Part shown: one piece after another, positions 54,878-63,382 of the stretch
Layout: the number at the start of each line of letters is the position of its first letter
How positions within the stretch are numbered: the first letter of the stretch is position 1
Assembly: GCF_017377775.1 (NCBI RefSeq)
Contig: NZ_JAFVLN010000006.1
Coordinates: 463,668 to 527,667 of the forward strand
DNA: 64,000 nucleotides
Direction: 5' to 3'
Source of the DNA: Streptomyces sp. VRA16 Mangrove soil
GTDB taxonomy: Bacteria > Actinomycetota > Actinomycetes > Streptomycetales > Streptomycetaceae
The notes under the pieces: model-generated
The model's input: only the letters and a program-made list of their open reading frames with translations
Told to the model about the DNA's origin: nothing
The model's database searches: none
Program-made: the position numbers and the translations under genes

Positions 54878-55831
54878 ATGACGGAGCCCAAGGAGTCGGC
54901 GGTCGCGGCGGCTGAGGCCGGGAGCGGGCTGTGCGCGGGGCGGGTGGTCGCGGTGACCGGGGCCGGGCGCGGGCTCGGGCGCGCACACGCCCTGGCCTTC
55001 GCCGCGGAGGGCGCGAAGATCGTGGTGAACGATCTGGGCGTAGGCCTCGACGGGGCACCGGCCGCCGACAGCCCGGCGGCCCGGGTGGTGACGGAGATAC
55101 GGGCGTCGGGTGGGGAGGCGGTGGCGCACGGCGGGGACATCGCCACGGCACAGGGGGCAGCCTCGCTGGTGGCCGCGGCCGTCGAGACGTTCGGGCGGCT
55201 GGACACGCTGGTGAACAACGCCGGATTCCTACGGGACCGGATGCTGGTGAATCTGGCGGAGGACGACTGGGATGCCGTGATGCGGGTCCACCTGAAAGGA
55301 CACTTCCTGCCGCTCCAGCATGCCGCCGCGTACTGGAGGGCCGAGGCGAAGGCGGGCCGCAGGCCGCAGGCCCGCGTCGTCAACACCTCTTCGGGGGCCG
55401 GCCTGTTGGGCTCGGTGGGGCAGGGGAACTACAGCGCCGCCAAGGCGGGGATCCTCGGACTGACTCTGGTCGCCGCGGCGGAGATGGGGCGGTACGGCGT
55501 CCAGGTCAACGCGATCGCGCCGGCCGCGCGGACCCGGATGACGGAGGCCACCTTCGCCGAGACGATGGCCGCGCCGCAGGACGGCGGCTTCGACGCGATG
55601 GCCCCGGAGAACGTGTCACCGCTGGTGGCCTGGCTCGGGTCGGGGGCGCCGAGCGACGGGGTTACGGGGCGGGTGTTCGAGGTGGAGGCCGGACGGATCA
55701 CGGTCATGGAGGGCTGGCGGCCCGGACCGACGGTCGACAAGGGGGAGCGATGGACGGCGGCGGGAGCGGGGGAGGCGGCGCGGGAACTGTTGGAGCGGGC
55801 GGCTGCGCCCGGGGCGGTCTACGGGGCCTAG
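54878..55831 (+). CDS. SDR-family oxidoreductase, Rv3548c-like
   Basis: A 317-residue SDR. NAD site VVAVTGAGRGLGRAHALAFA, AEGAKIVVNDLGVGLDGAPA, LVNNAGFLRDRMLVNLAEDD, RVVNTSSGAGLLGSVGQGNY and the YxxxK region NYSAAKAGILGLTLVAAAEM. It resembles the multifunctional-enzyme-type 3-hydroxyacyl-CoA dehydrogenases and Rv3548c. AGGGAGG at 54865-54871 sits 6 bases before the ATG, 1 base after the previous stop. It may oxidise a hydroxyacyl-CoA in side-chain or ring breakdown. Confidence 0.83.
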   Translation: MTEPKESAVAAAEAGSGLCAGRVVAVTGAGRGLGRAHALAFAAEGAKIVVNDLGVGLDGAPAADSPAARVVTEIRASGGEAVAHGGDIATAQGAASLVAAAVETFGRLDTLVNNAGFLRDRMLVNLAEDDWDAVMRVHLKGHFLPLQHAAAYWRAEAKAGRRPQARVVNTSSGAGLLGSVGQGNYSAAKAGILGLTLVAAAEMGRYGVQVNAIAPAARTRMTEATFAETMAAPQDGGFDAMAPENVSPLVAWLGSGAPSDGVTGRVFEVEAGRITVMEGWRPGPTVDKGERWTAAGAGEAARELLERAAAPGAVYGA

Positions 55832-55895
55832 ACGCGCACCGGGAGACCTGGTCGCCGGGGGAGCGGAGGCCGGGGTTCGGGCCTAGCGTGGGCGG

Positions 55896-58800
55896 GTGGA
55901 TCGTGAGGAGGACAGGGAGCGGTTCGTGTGGGTGGGGCGGGCGGACGCGCTCGCCGTGTGGGAGCGGACACGACGGGACGGCGGACGCGGGGTGCCCCAG
56001 CGGGTGCTCGTCGAGGGCGTCGCCGGAGTGGGCAAGACCGCGCTGGTGCGCCGGTTCCTCGCCGACGTGGACCGTGTGCTGTACGCGAGCGGGGAGGAGG
56101 TCGAGAAGGGGCTCGCGTTCGGAGTGGTGGAGCAACTGCTCGGCGGCCGCGGCGGACGGGAGTGGAGCGATCCGATCGAGGCGGGTGCCGCGCTGCTCGA
56201 AGCGGTCGACGAGGCGCAGGGGGGCGGGAGTTCCGAGGGTGTCGGAGGCTCGGGGGGGTCCGGAAGTTCGCAGGGTCCGGAGGGGGGCGAGGGTCTGGAA
56301 GGGGTCCAGGGTCTGGAGGAGGGCCAGGGTCTGGAGGCGGTCGAGGGTTCCGAGAGTCCCGGAGGTTCTCAGGGGCTGGGGGGTTCCGGAGGTGCTCAGG
56401 GTCGGGAGGGTGCCAGATGTCTCCAGGGTCGGGAGAGTGCCGGAGGTGCTCAGGGTCGGGAGGTCTCCGGAGGTGCCCTGGGTTCGGAGGGCTCTGGACG
56501 TTCTCAGGGTTCGGGGAGGCCGGGCGGTTTTCGGGGTTTGGGGAACGCCGGAGGTTCTCAGGGTCGGGAGGTCTCCGGAGGCTCTCAGGGGTCGGAGGGG
56601 GCCGGGCTCGTTGCGGTTGTTATCGATGATGCGCAGTGGGCCGACCCGGCGTCGCTGACCGCGTTCGCGTTCGCGGTGCGGCGGTTGCGGGCCGATCGGG
56701 TCGTCGCGATCGTCGTCGCCCGGGATCTGCACCAGGCCGAAGTGCCGGACGGGGTGAAGAGGTTGTTCACCTCGGCGGGCTCGGTGCGGATCGGGCTCGG
56801 TGGGCTCGGGCCCGAGGAGGTGCGCAGCCTCGCGGCGCGGGCGGGCGGGGTGCGGCTCACCGCGCGGGCTGCGGCGCGGCTGCACGCGCACACGGACGGC
56901 AACCCGTTGCACGTTCTGGCGCTGCTGGCTCAGGAGGGCGAGGCGTTGGTCGCGTCTTTGGAGCGGCCGGACGTCACACCGCCGGCCCCGAGGTCCGTCA
57001 CCGCGCTGGTCCTCTCCCGTCTGGCCGCGTGCGGCGCCTCCACGGAAGCCCTGGTCAGCGCGGCCGGAGTGTTGGGCAGTCACTGCCCGTTCACGGCGGC
57101 CGCCCGCCTGGCGTTCCCGGGGGAGCCCGGGAGACCGCTCACGGGCGAGGGCGAGGGCGAGGGCGGCAGTGGGGTGCCCGGGCCCGGGCCGGAGGCGCTG
57201 CTTGCCTTGGAGGAGGCCGTGGGCGCGGGACTGCTGACCGCCCCGCCCGGGAGCGGGGACGTCAGATTCCCGCACCCCCTGGTGCACGCCGCGGTGTACC
57301 ACCGGCTGGGGCCCGCCCGGAGGTCCGCGCTGCACCGGGCCGCCGCCGACGTCGTCCAGGACCGCACGGTGGCGCTCCGGCACCGGGCGCTCGCGGTGAC
57401 CGGGACGGACGAGGAGCTGTCGGCCGAACTGGGCGCGGTGGGGCGGGAGTTCGCGGCACACGGTGCCTGGGCGAGCGCGACGCGGCAGCTCGCCGACGCG
57501 GCCCGGCTGACGGCGCGGCGCGAGCGGCGCGAGCGGTACACCCTGGAGTCGGTGGAGAGCGCACTGCTCGCGGGAGACGTGGCGAACGTCGCCGATGTCG
57601 CCTCCCGCATCGGGGAGTTCGCGCCGAGCGGCTGGCGCAGCTATCTGCTCGGACGGCTGCTCCTGTTCGACCTGGGACGGGCCGAGGCTCTGCTCGGCGA
57701 CGCCTGGCAGCGCTGCGACACCGGGGGCGAACCGGTCCTCGGGGCCAGGATCGCGGGCCAGTTCGCCGCGCTGTACGGAAGCATGGCGCGGGGCGCCGAC
57801 ATGGCCGAGTGGGCCGATCTCGCGCTGCGCCTGGCACCGCAGGACACGGCGACGGACATGATCCGTTACCTGCGGCTGACCGGTCTCGCGCTGAGCGGCG
57901 GCGCCCGCACCGCGCTCGACCGGCTCGGGCCGCTCCCCGATCCGGCCGTAGCCACCCCCGCCCAGCTGGAGGAACTGCTCGGCCGCGGCACGCTGCGCGA
58001 GGTCGTCGGCGACCTGACCGGCGCCGTCCAGGACCTGACCGGGGTCTACGCGGCGGGCCGCGGCCGAGCCGCCTCCTTCCGCGTCGTCGCCGCGACCTGC
58101 CTCGCCTCCGCCGAACACCGCGCCGGCGCCTGGGACGACGCCCTCGCCCACGCCGACCAGGCCCTCACCCTCGCCGCCGACACCGACCAGCCGCACATCG
58201 CCCTGTTCTGCCGGATGCTCGCGGCCCAACTGCACGCGGGACGCGGCGCGTTCGCGAAGGCCGAGGCGCACACCCGGGTCATCACCGAGTACGCGCGCTT
58301 CGGGCACACCAACCCCGTGCTGTGGTCGGCGCTCGCCGAGGCCCATATCGCCCGCGCCCGCGGTGCCGCCGAAGAGGTCGCCCTGCACCTGGAACCGCTG
58401 CCCGCCCTCGCCCGCCGCGGCGACATCGAGGAACCGGGACTGACCCCGTGGCGGGATCTGCTCGCCGACGCCTGGAGCACCCTCGGCGAGCACAAGAGGG
58501 CGGCCGAGGCCCTCACCCCGTACGAGGTGATCGCCACCCAGCGCGGGCATCACGGCGCACTGTTACGCGCCGCCCGAGCCCGCGGCACCCTGGAAGCGGC
58601 CCGCGGCGACCCGGCGGCCGCCGACCGCGCCTACCGCCGGGCCCTCAAGCACGCCCCGCACGTCGAGGCCCCCTTCGACCGCGCCCTCGCCCACTTCGCG
58701 TACGGCGCCTTCCTGCGCCGCACCGGGAAGCGCAGCCGCGCCGCCGAGCAGCTCGGCCGGGCCCGTGCCGTCCTCGTACGGCTCGCGGCGCGGCCCGATC

Positions 58801-59108
58801 TGGAGCGCTGCGAGCGGGAGTTGGCGGCGTGCGGCCTCGACACGGGCGGCGGTGAGCGGCAGGAACGTACGGCGAGAAGGCCCGAGGACGCCGCCTTCCT
58901 GCTCACTCCGCAGGAGCTGGCCGTGGCCCGGCACGTCACCGCCGGGCTCACCAACCGGCAGGTCGCCCGCGCCCTCGTCATCAGCGTCAAGACCGTCGAG
59001 TACCACCTCGGCCGGACCTACGCGAAGCTCGGCGTCGACTCCCGCACCCGCCTCGCCGCCCGTCTCACGCTCCGCGATCCGCTGGGCGCCGACCGGGGAA
59101 ACCCCTAG
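55896..59108 (+). CDS. LAL-type LuxR regulator with a minisatellite in the ATPase domain
   Basis: A 1070-residue regulator. The N-terminal ATPase has Walker A LVEGVAGVGKTALVRRFL (about residue 41-50) and Walker B GLVAVVIDDAQWADPASL. Between them, residues 109-234 are 14 degenerate copies of a nine-residue Gly/Gln/Arg/Glu repeat. Then come helical TPR-like repeats and a C-terminal LuxR helix-turn-helix (LTPQELAVARHVTAGLTNRQ, VISVKTVEYHLGRTYAKLGV). GTG 55896 is the start. It follows the steroid-type block on the plus strand, 64 bases on. The repeat stays in frame, so the protein is probably made. Confidence 0.85.
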   Translation: MDREEDRERFVWVGRADALAVWERTRRDGGRGVPQRVLVEGVAGVGKTALVRRFLADVDRVLYASGEEVEKGLAFGVVEQLLGGRGGREWSDPIEAGAALLEAVDEAQGGGSSEGVGGSGGSGSSQGPEGGEGLEGVQGLEEGQGLEAVEGSESPGGSQGLGGSGGAQGREGARCLQGRESAGGAQGREVSGGALGSEGSGRSQGSGRPGGFRGLGNAGGSQGREVSGGSQGSEGAGLVAVVIDDAQWADPASLTAFAFAVRRLRADRVVAIVVARDLHQAEVPDGVKRLFTSAGSVRIGLGGLGPEEVRSLAARAGGVRLTARAAARLHAHTDGNPLHVLALLAQEGEALVASLERPDVTPPAPRSVTALVLSRLAACGASTEALVSAAGVLGSHCPFTAAARLAFPGEPGRPLTGEGEGEGGSGVPGPGPEALLALEEAVGAGLLTAPPGSGDVRFPHPLVHAAVYHRLGPARRSALHRAAADVVQDRTVALRHRALAVTGTDEELSAELGAVGREFAAHGAWASATRQLADAARLTARRERRERYTLESVESALLAGDVANVADVASRIGEFAPSGWRSYLLGRLLLFDLGRAEALLGDAWQRCDTGGEPVLGARIAGQFAALYGSMARGADMAEWADLALRLAPQDTATDMIRYLRLTGLALSGGARTALDRLGPLPDPAVATPAQLEELLGRGTLREVVGDLTGAVQDLTGVYAAGRGRAASFRVVAATCLASAEHRAGAWDDALAHADQALTLAADTDQPHIALFCRMLAAQLHAGRGAFAKAEAHTRVITEYARFGHTNPVLWSALAEAHIARARGAAEEVALHLEPLPALARRGDIEEPGLTPWRDLLADAWSTLGEHKRAAEALTPYEVIATQRGHHGALLRAARARGTLEAARGDPAAADRAYRRALKHAPHVEAPFDRALAHFAYGAFLRRTGKRSRAAEQLGRARAVLVRLAARPDLERCERELAACGLDTGGGERQERTARRPEDAAFLLTPQELAVARHVTAGLTNRQVARALVISVKTVEYHLGRTYAKLGVDSRTRLAARLTLRDPLGADRGNP
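56220..56597 (+). repeat. 27-bp coding minisatellite in the LAL ATPase domain
   Basis: Fourteen diverged units of 27 bases encode nine-residue units of the type SGGAQGREV, SGGSQGSEG, SGGALGSEG and GLEEGQGLE. Most of the later units keep Gly-Gly-x-Gln-Gly. The period is a multiple of three, so the frame is safe. Less G/C skewed copies vary at third and second positions alike. Confidence 0.88.
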
Positions 59109-59209
59109 GCCGCACCCTGGGGCGCCGACATCCCCCGCGCCCTACGGTCGTGCGCAGAACCGCACCACCGCGCTAACGCAAAGCCGCACATCCACGGGGG
59201 AACACCAAC

Positions 59210-60244
59210 ATGCTGCTGCGACCGTCACTGTCGCCATCATCTTCACGTTCATCTACACCTTCGTCTGTACCTCCGCCTGTACCTGCACCTGAACCGTCAC
59301 GGTGGCTTGTGCAACTGCCGCCACCGCCACATTCGCCGTACAGGGTCGTCGTCGACCACGTCGTGCGCGAGCTGGGTCTCGCCGCGGACAAGGTGGCCGC
59401 GCATTACGCACGGCCCGCCGAGTACCCGCTGCCCGCGGACCGCTCGGCGCCCGAGCAGTTGCTCGCCGAGCGGTTCTACGACGTACCGGACGACCGCAAG
59501 AAGCGGGCCGGTGCCGCCGTGCTGGCCGATCTCGCGGACGGGCCGGGGCGTGCGGCGCGCCTCGGCGGCCTGGCCCACGTCGATCTGCGCTCGCCGGAGT
59601 CGGTGGAGTCCCAGGCCCGCCGTCTGCCGCCGCCCGCCGAACTGGCCCTGCCGGTAACGGAGTCGGCGGGTCCGCCGCTGGTCGCCGTGTCCACGGCGCC
59701 GCCGCCGCACCACCTCGACCTGCGCGTCCACCAGGTGTGGTGCCACGACGAGACCGACGAATGGGGCTCGGACCCGGTCACGGTCACCGCGGTCCCGGCC
59801 GCCCCGGCCGCCACCGCCCACAGGAGCGAACCGCTGGAGCCGGGGCGTTTCCACAGCGGTGACACGGTCGCCTACGCGCCGCCGCGCACCCTGCACCGTG
59901 CCGAATTCACCGACGGGCAGCCGGTGTTCGCCCCGCCCGTGTTCCTCGTCCTGGCCACGCAGGACCCGCGCGACGCCCGCGACGGCGACACGCTCGCCGA
60001 TCATGTGGACCGGCTGTTCGCGCTGGCCCACCGCAAGGTGGCCGCGCTGCTCGGGCAGGACGCCCCGGACGCGGCCTGCGCCGTCGTCGGCGCGGTCTTC
60101 GACCGGCTCAGGGTGCGGTTCGGCGACGACACCTTCCGCCCGGCCGTGCTCGTCCCGCGCCCGCTCGCCGGCCCGGCGCAGGTGAGCTTCCACGGCCATG
60201 GCGGGCATTACCGGGTGATGTACGACTGGCGGCTCTCCGCCTGA
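59210..60244 (+). CDS. Protein of unknown function
   Basis: A 344-residue protein I do not recognise. GGGGGAA lies 7 bases before ATG 59210. The first ~35 residues are Ser/Pro-rich (LLRPSLSPSSSRSSTPSSVP), then a soluble, Ala/Asp/Arg-rich part with RVVVDHVVRELGLAADKVAA, VHQVWCHDETDEWGSDPVTV and a C-terminal GHGGHYRVMYDWRLSA. The DETDEWGSD stretch is acidic and may bind metal. No signal peptide or membrane helix is clear. Coding statistics (strong GC3) support a real gene. It stands alone between the LAL gene and marR. Confidence 0.62.
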   Translation: MLLRPSLSPSSSRSSTPSSVPPPVPAPEPSRWLVQLPPPPHSPYRVVVDHVVRELGLAADKVAAHYARPAEYPLPADRSAPEQLLAERFYDVPDDRKKRAGAAVLADLADGPGRAARLGGLAHVDLRSPESVESQARRLPPPAELALPVTESAGPPLVAVSTAPPPHHLDLRVHQVWCHDETDEWGSDPVTVTAVPAAPAATAHRSEPLEPGRFHSGDTVAYAPPRTLHRAEFTDGQPVFAPPVFLVLATQDPRDARDGDTLADHVDRLFALAHRKVAALLGQDAPDAACAVVGAVFDRLRVRFGDDTFRPAVLVPRPLAGPAQVSFHGHGGHYRVMYDWRLSA

Positions 60245-60318
60245 TCCGGTGAGCCGCTCCAGAGGGCCGCTCGGGTGGGCCGCCCCAGAGGGCCGCTCCG
60301 GCGATCCGCCGCCGTTCG

Positions 60319-60798
60319 TCAGCGGGAGAGACGGGCGGCGGCCTCGCGCTGTACCTCGGTCATCACGGCCAGGAACCGGGTGACGGTACGCAGATCCTCG
60401 GTGCTGAACTCGTCGCACGCCGCCACGACGTCCTTCGCCCACGTGTCGAAGAAGCTGGCCAGCTCGGAGATCTTCTCCCGGTTCAGCTCGATCGTCACAC
60501 GGCGTTTGTCGGTGGCGTGCTTGGTGCGGCGTACGAAGCCCTTGGCGCTGAGCCGGTCCACGAGGCCGGTGACCGACGCGGGGGCCAGACCGGTGTGCGC
60601 GACGAGGTCCTTCGCGGTGAGCGGGCCGTGCTTCACGAGGAGGTCGAGGGTCTTCGACTCGGTCGGATTCAGGCCCTGGGAGGCGGAGACCGCCGTATGG
60701 AACATGATCGTGGCGGCGCTGTGCTCACGGCCCGTCTCCATCATGTCGCGGAGCGCCTCGTCCCTGCCCTGTTCTTCCCTGCTCTGCTCCTCGGTCAT
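60319..60798 (-). CDS. MarR-family transcriptional regulator
   Basis: A 159-residue winged-helix repressor. Core segments are LNPTESKTLDLLVKHGPLTA, then KDLVAHTGLAPASVTGLVDR and LSAKGFVRRTKHATDKRRVT with the wing arginines. Helices before and after form the dimer. It is divergent from an MFS exporter across a 123-base gap with two matching TTAGT(T/C)CGnnCGAA elements, so it probably represses both genes until a drug-like ligand binds. Confidence 0.92.
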   Translation of the reverse strand: MTEEQSREEQGRDEALRDMMETGREHSAATIMFHTAVSASQGLNPTESKTLDLLVKHGPLTAKDLVAHTGLAPASVTGLVDRLSAKGFVRRTKHATDKRRVTIELNREKISELASFFDTWAKDVVAACDEFSTEDLRTVTRFLAVMTEVQREAAARLSR

Positions 60799-60819
60799 GA
60801 GGTCCAGGCTACCGAATAT

Positions 60820-60889
60820 TTAGTTCGCCCGAAAGAAAGGGTTGCGATCAAGCCTGCTCCGGTGCAACTCTTTCGTTAGTCCGAACGAA
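60820..60889. promoter_or_regulatory. Two MarR-type operator elements
   Basis: TTAGTTCGCCCGAA (60820-60833) and TTAGTCCGAACGAA (60876-60889) are direct repeats of TTAGTYCGNNCGAA in the divergent marR/MFS promoter. The second also lies in a larger inverted repeat TTCGTT-N6-AACGAA. One site sits near each gene start. Confidence 0.75.
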
Positions 60890-60921
60890 ATAAATCTCGA
60901 GCCCGGAACCAGGGAGCCCTC

Positions 60922-62367
60922 ATGTCCACCGCCGCCGCCGCACCGCCCACCGCGCCGCAGGAAGCGGCCCCCGACCCCCGCCGCTGGGCCGTCGCCGTCG
61001 TGATGATGATCGCGGCGCTGATGGACCTCCTCGACTCGACCATCGTCAACGTCGCGATCCCCTCCATCGGCGCCGAACTGCACGCCTCCGAATCCGCCCT
61101 GCAGTGGCTCGTCTCCGCCTATCTGCTGGGCTTCGCGTCCACGCTCATCGTCTCCGGGCACCTCGGCGACCGGTTCGGCCGGCGAGGACTGTTCCTCGCC
61201 GGCACCGCGGGCTTCGGCCTGGCGAGCCTGGCCTGCGGGATCGCGCAGAGCCCCGGCCAGCTGATCGCCGCGCGCGCCGTGCAGGGCGTCATGGCGGCCG
61301 TGCTCGTCCCGCAGGTCCTCGGCTCGTTCCGCACGTTGTTCCAGGGCAAGGAGCGCGGTGCCGCGTTCGGGATGTACGGGGCCGTGGCCGGCTTCGCCTC
61401 CGCGATCGGGCTGCTGCTCGGCGGGGTGCTCACCGACGCCGATCTCTTCGGCTGGGGCTGGCGTTCGGTGTTCCTGGTGAACGTACCCGTCGCCGTCGCC
61501 ACCTTCATCGCCGGCCACGTCCTCGTACCCGCCACCCGCGAGCGTTCCGCGCGCCGCCCCGACCTGTTCGGTAGCGTCGTGCTCGCCGCCGGACTCGTCG
61601 CGATCGTGCTGCCGCTGGTGCAGGGCCGCAGCAACGGCTGGCCGCTGTGGGGCTGGGTCTGCCTGGCCGCCGGGGTGCTCGCCGTCATCGGACTCGCGGT
61701 CGTCGAGGGCCGCCGCCACGACGGTCGGATCGTGCCCCTGCTGCCCGCACGGGCCTTCAGGCTCCCCGCGTTCTCCGTCGGCGTCCTCGTCCAACTCCTG
61801 TTCTCCATCGGCATGCAGGGCTTCTTCCTCGTCTTCGCGATCTGGCTGCAGACGGGTCAGGGCTACACGCCGACGCAGGCCGGCGTCGTCTCCATCACGT
61901 TCTCCGCGGGCTGCTTCCTGACCGCGCCGGTCGCCGACCCGCTGGCCGTGAAGTACGGCCGCCTCGTCCTCGCCGCGGGCTCCCTGCTCATGGCGGGCGG
62001 ATTCGCCGCCGTCTGGTACGCGATCGAGCACGCCGCCGCCGTGCACGCCGGGGCGTGGCCGCTGGTGCCGGGGCTCGTCGTCGCCGGCGCCGGACTCGGA
62101 CTGCTCGTCGTCCCGCTGGTCAACGTGGTGCTCTCGCCGGTCCCCGCCGAACTCGCCGGTGGCGCCTCCGGGATCCTCTCCACCGCCCAGCAGTTCGGCG
62201 GCGCGCTCGGCGCCGCGGTGCTCGGCACGATCTTCTTCGGCCAGATCGGCGGGGGTCTGACCCACGCGCTGACCGTGGCGATGCCGTGGGTCGTCGCCGG
62301 GTTCGTGCTCTGTGCCCTGCTCTGCACGGCGCTGCCCCGCAAGGCCGTGATCCGGGACGACGTCTGA
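60922..62367 (+). CDS. MFS transporter, DHA2 (EmrB/QacA) type
   Basis: A 481-residue exporter with about 14 predicted membrane helices. The start MIAALMDLLDSTIVNVAIPS has the DHA2 motif D1, and the loop after helix 2 is SGHLGDRFGRRGLFLAGTAG; motif C-like GPALGG appears as ASAIGLLLGGVLTDADLFGW. Such proton-driven pumps export antibiotics and dyes. It is paired divergently with the MarR gene, which points to inducible resistance. A perfect 11-bp hairpin (62381-62421) ends it. Confidence 0.92.
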   Translation: MSTAAAAPPTAPQEAAPDPRRWAVAVVMMIAALMDLLDSTIVNVAIPSIGAELHASESALQWLVSAYLLGFASTLIVSGHLGDRFGRRGLFLAGTAGFGLASLACGIAQSPGQLIAARAVQGVMAAVLVPQVLGSFRTLFQGKERGAAFGMYGAVAGFASAIGLLLGGVLTDADLFGWGWRSVFLVNVPVAVATFIAGHVLVPATRERSARRPDLFGSVVLAAGLVAIVLPLVQGRSNGWPLWGWVCLAAGVLAVIGLAVVEGRRHDGRIVPLLPARAFRLPAFSVGVLVQLLFSIGMQGFFLVFAIWLQTGQGYTPTQAGVVSITFSAGCFLTAPVADPLAVKYGRLVLAAGSLLMAGGFAAVWYAIEHAAAVHAGAWPLVPGLVVAGAGLGLLVVPLVNVVLSPVPAELAGGASGILSTAQQFGGALGAAVLGTIFFGQIGGGLTHALTVAMPWVVAGFVLCALLCTALPRKAVIRDDV

Positions 62368-62380
62368 CCGCGCCGGCCCC

Positions 62381-62421
62381 GCGCCCCTGAAACTGCGCGC
62401 AGCGCAGGCCTTCAGGGGCGC
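62381..62421. terminator. Terminator between convergent MFS and HExxH genes
   Basis: GCGCCCCTGAA (62381-62391) pairs exactly with TTCAGGGGCGC (62411-62421). The loop contains CTGCGC-GCA-GCGCAG, so a larger cruciform is possible. It lies between stops at 62367 and 62477. GCGCCCCTGAA-type hairpins recur between Streptomyces genes. Confidence 0.82.
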
Positions 62422-62476
62422 ACGGCCGTACCCGGACCTCGCCGAGCCGCACCCGTGAACCGGGCGTCGCTCCCGC

Positions 62477-63382
62477 CTACGTGTCGCACTCCAGCACGGT
62501 CCGGCACAACCCGCAGCGCGCGCGGACGCGCCCCCGCACCGGCACCCGGATCCGCTGGTGACACGTCGGACAGGGGAACGCCACCCGCAGCGCGCCCCGC
62601 CCCTGCGCCCCGTCCGCCGAGAACGCGTACGGCCCGACCGGAACCGGCCCCCGCGCCCCGTGGTCCTGCGCGTACCGCCGGTCCTTCGCGTACCGCCGCC
62701 GCCCCGCCCACCCGGCCGCCGTCAACGGCGGCTGCTGCTCGTCGCGCCGCGCCTGCGCGAGGCCCTTGGTGTACGCCGTGTACGCCTGCGGGCTGGTGAA
62801 CCACGTCTCCGGCGCCTCCGCGAACGCCAGCGACCGCTTCGCCAGCACGTACCCGAACTCCTCCGGCGTCAGATAGCCCAGCTTCTGCGACGACGCCGCG
62901 TCCTCCCGGTACGCGTCCAGGAGCAGCCAGCCCGCGCCCAGATACGTCGCCGCGGTGTCGGTCAGGATCTCGTTGTCCCGCGTCCCCGGGAACTCCAGGC
63001 CGAGCCGGTGCAGATAGACATGCATGACCTCGTGGGCCAGGGCCGCGCCGATGTCCCTGCGGTGCGTACGGAAACGGTCGTTCAGCTCGATGAAGTACTC
63101 GGGCCCCGCCGCCAGTTCGACACTCGCCGCGTGCTCCATCTCGCGGAAGCTCACGATCATCCGGGCGTCCGGCAGGTGGTAGTGGCGCACCAGCTCACGG
63201 GCCACCCGCTGCGCCCCCATGTGCAGATCGTCCTGGTCGCAGAAGGCCACGTCGGCCGGGGGGACGCTGGTCGCGAAGGTGTGGACGGTGTCGTAGGAGA
63301 GGCGCTTGTACAGCGCGGTGATCGCCGATCGCACGGTCTCCAGATGCGGATAGCCGTGCACCACCGGCCCGCCGTTCGCCAC
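62477..63382 (-). CDS. HExxH zinc protein with C-terminal zinc ribbon (possible metallopeptidase)
   Basis: About 301 residues. The zinc-peptidase motif HExxH is seen in ALAHEVMHVYLHRLG, and a further acidic segment NEILTDTAATYLGAGWLLLD may give the third ligand. The C terminus has a zinc ribbon, AFPCPTCHQRIRVPVRGRVR and RCGLCRTVLECDT (CxxC...CxxC). Start GTG 63382 gives VANGGPVVHGYPHLET, with a Pro/Arg/Ala-rich upstream extension being less likely. I do not recognise the family. It is convergent with the MFS gene. Confidence 0.7.
   Translation of the reverse strand: MANGGPVVHGYPHLETVRSAITALYKRLSYDTVHTFATSVPPADVAFCDQDDLHMGAQRVARELVRHYHLPDARMIVSFREMEHAASVELAAGPEYFIELNDRFRTHRRDIGAALAHEVMHVYLHRLGLEFPGTRDNEILTDTAATYLGAGWLLLDAYREDAASSQKLGYLTPEEFGYVLAKRSLAFAEAPETWFTSPQAYTAYTKGLAQARRDEQQPPLTAAGWAGRRRYAKDRRYAQDHGARGPVPVGPYAFSADGAQGRGALRVAFPCPTCHQRIRVPVRGRVRARCGLCRTVLECDT

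Noticed and set aside
55704..58553. A 949-codon minus-strand frame with Thr/Ser/Leu repeats opposite the LAL gene
   Set aside because: The repeats are the antisense of the 27-bp minisatellite; no start context or family features.
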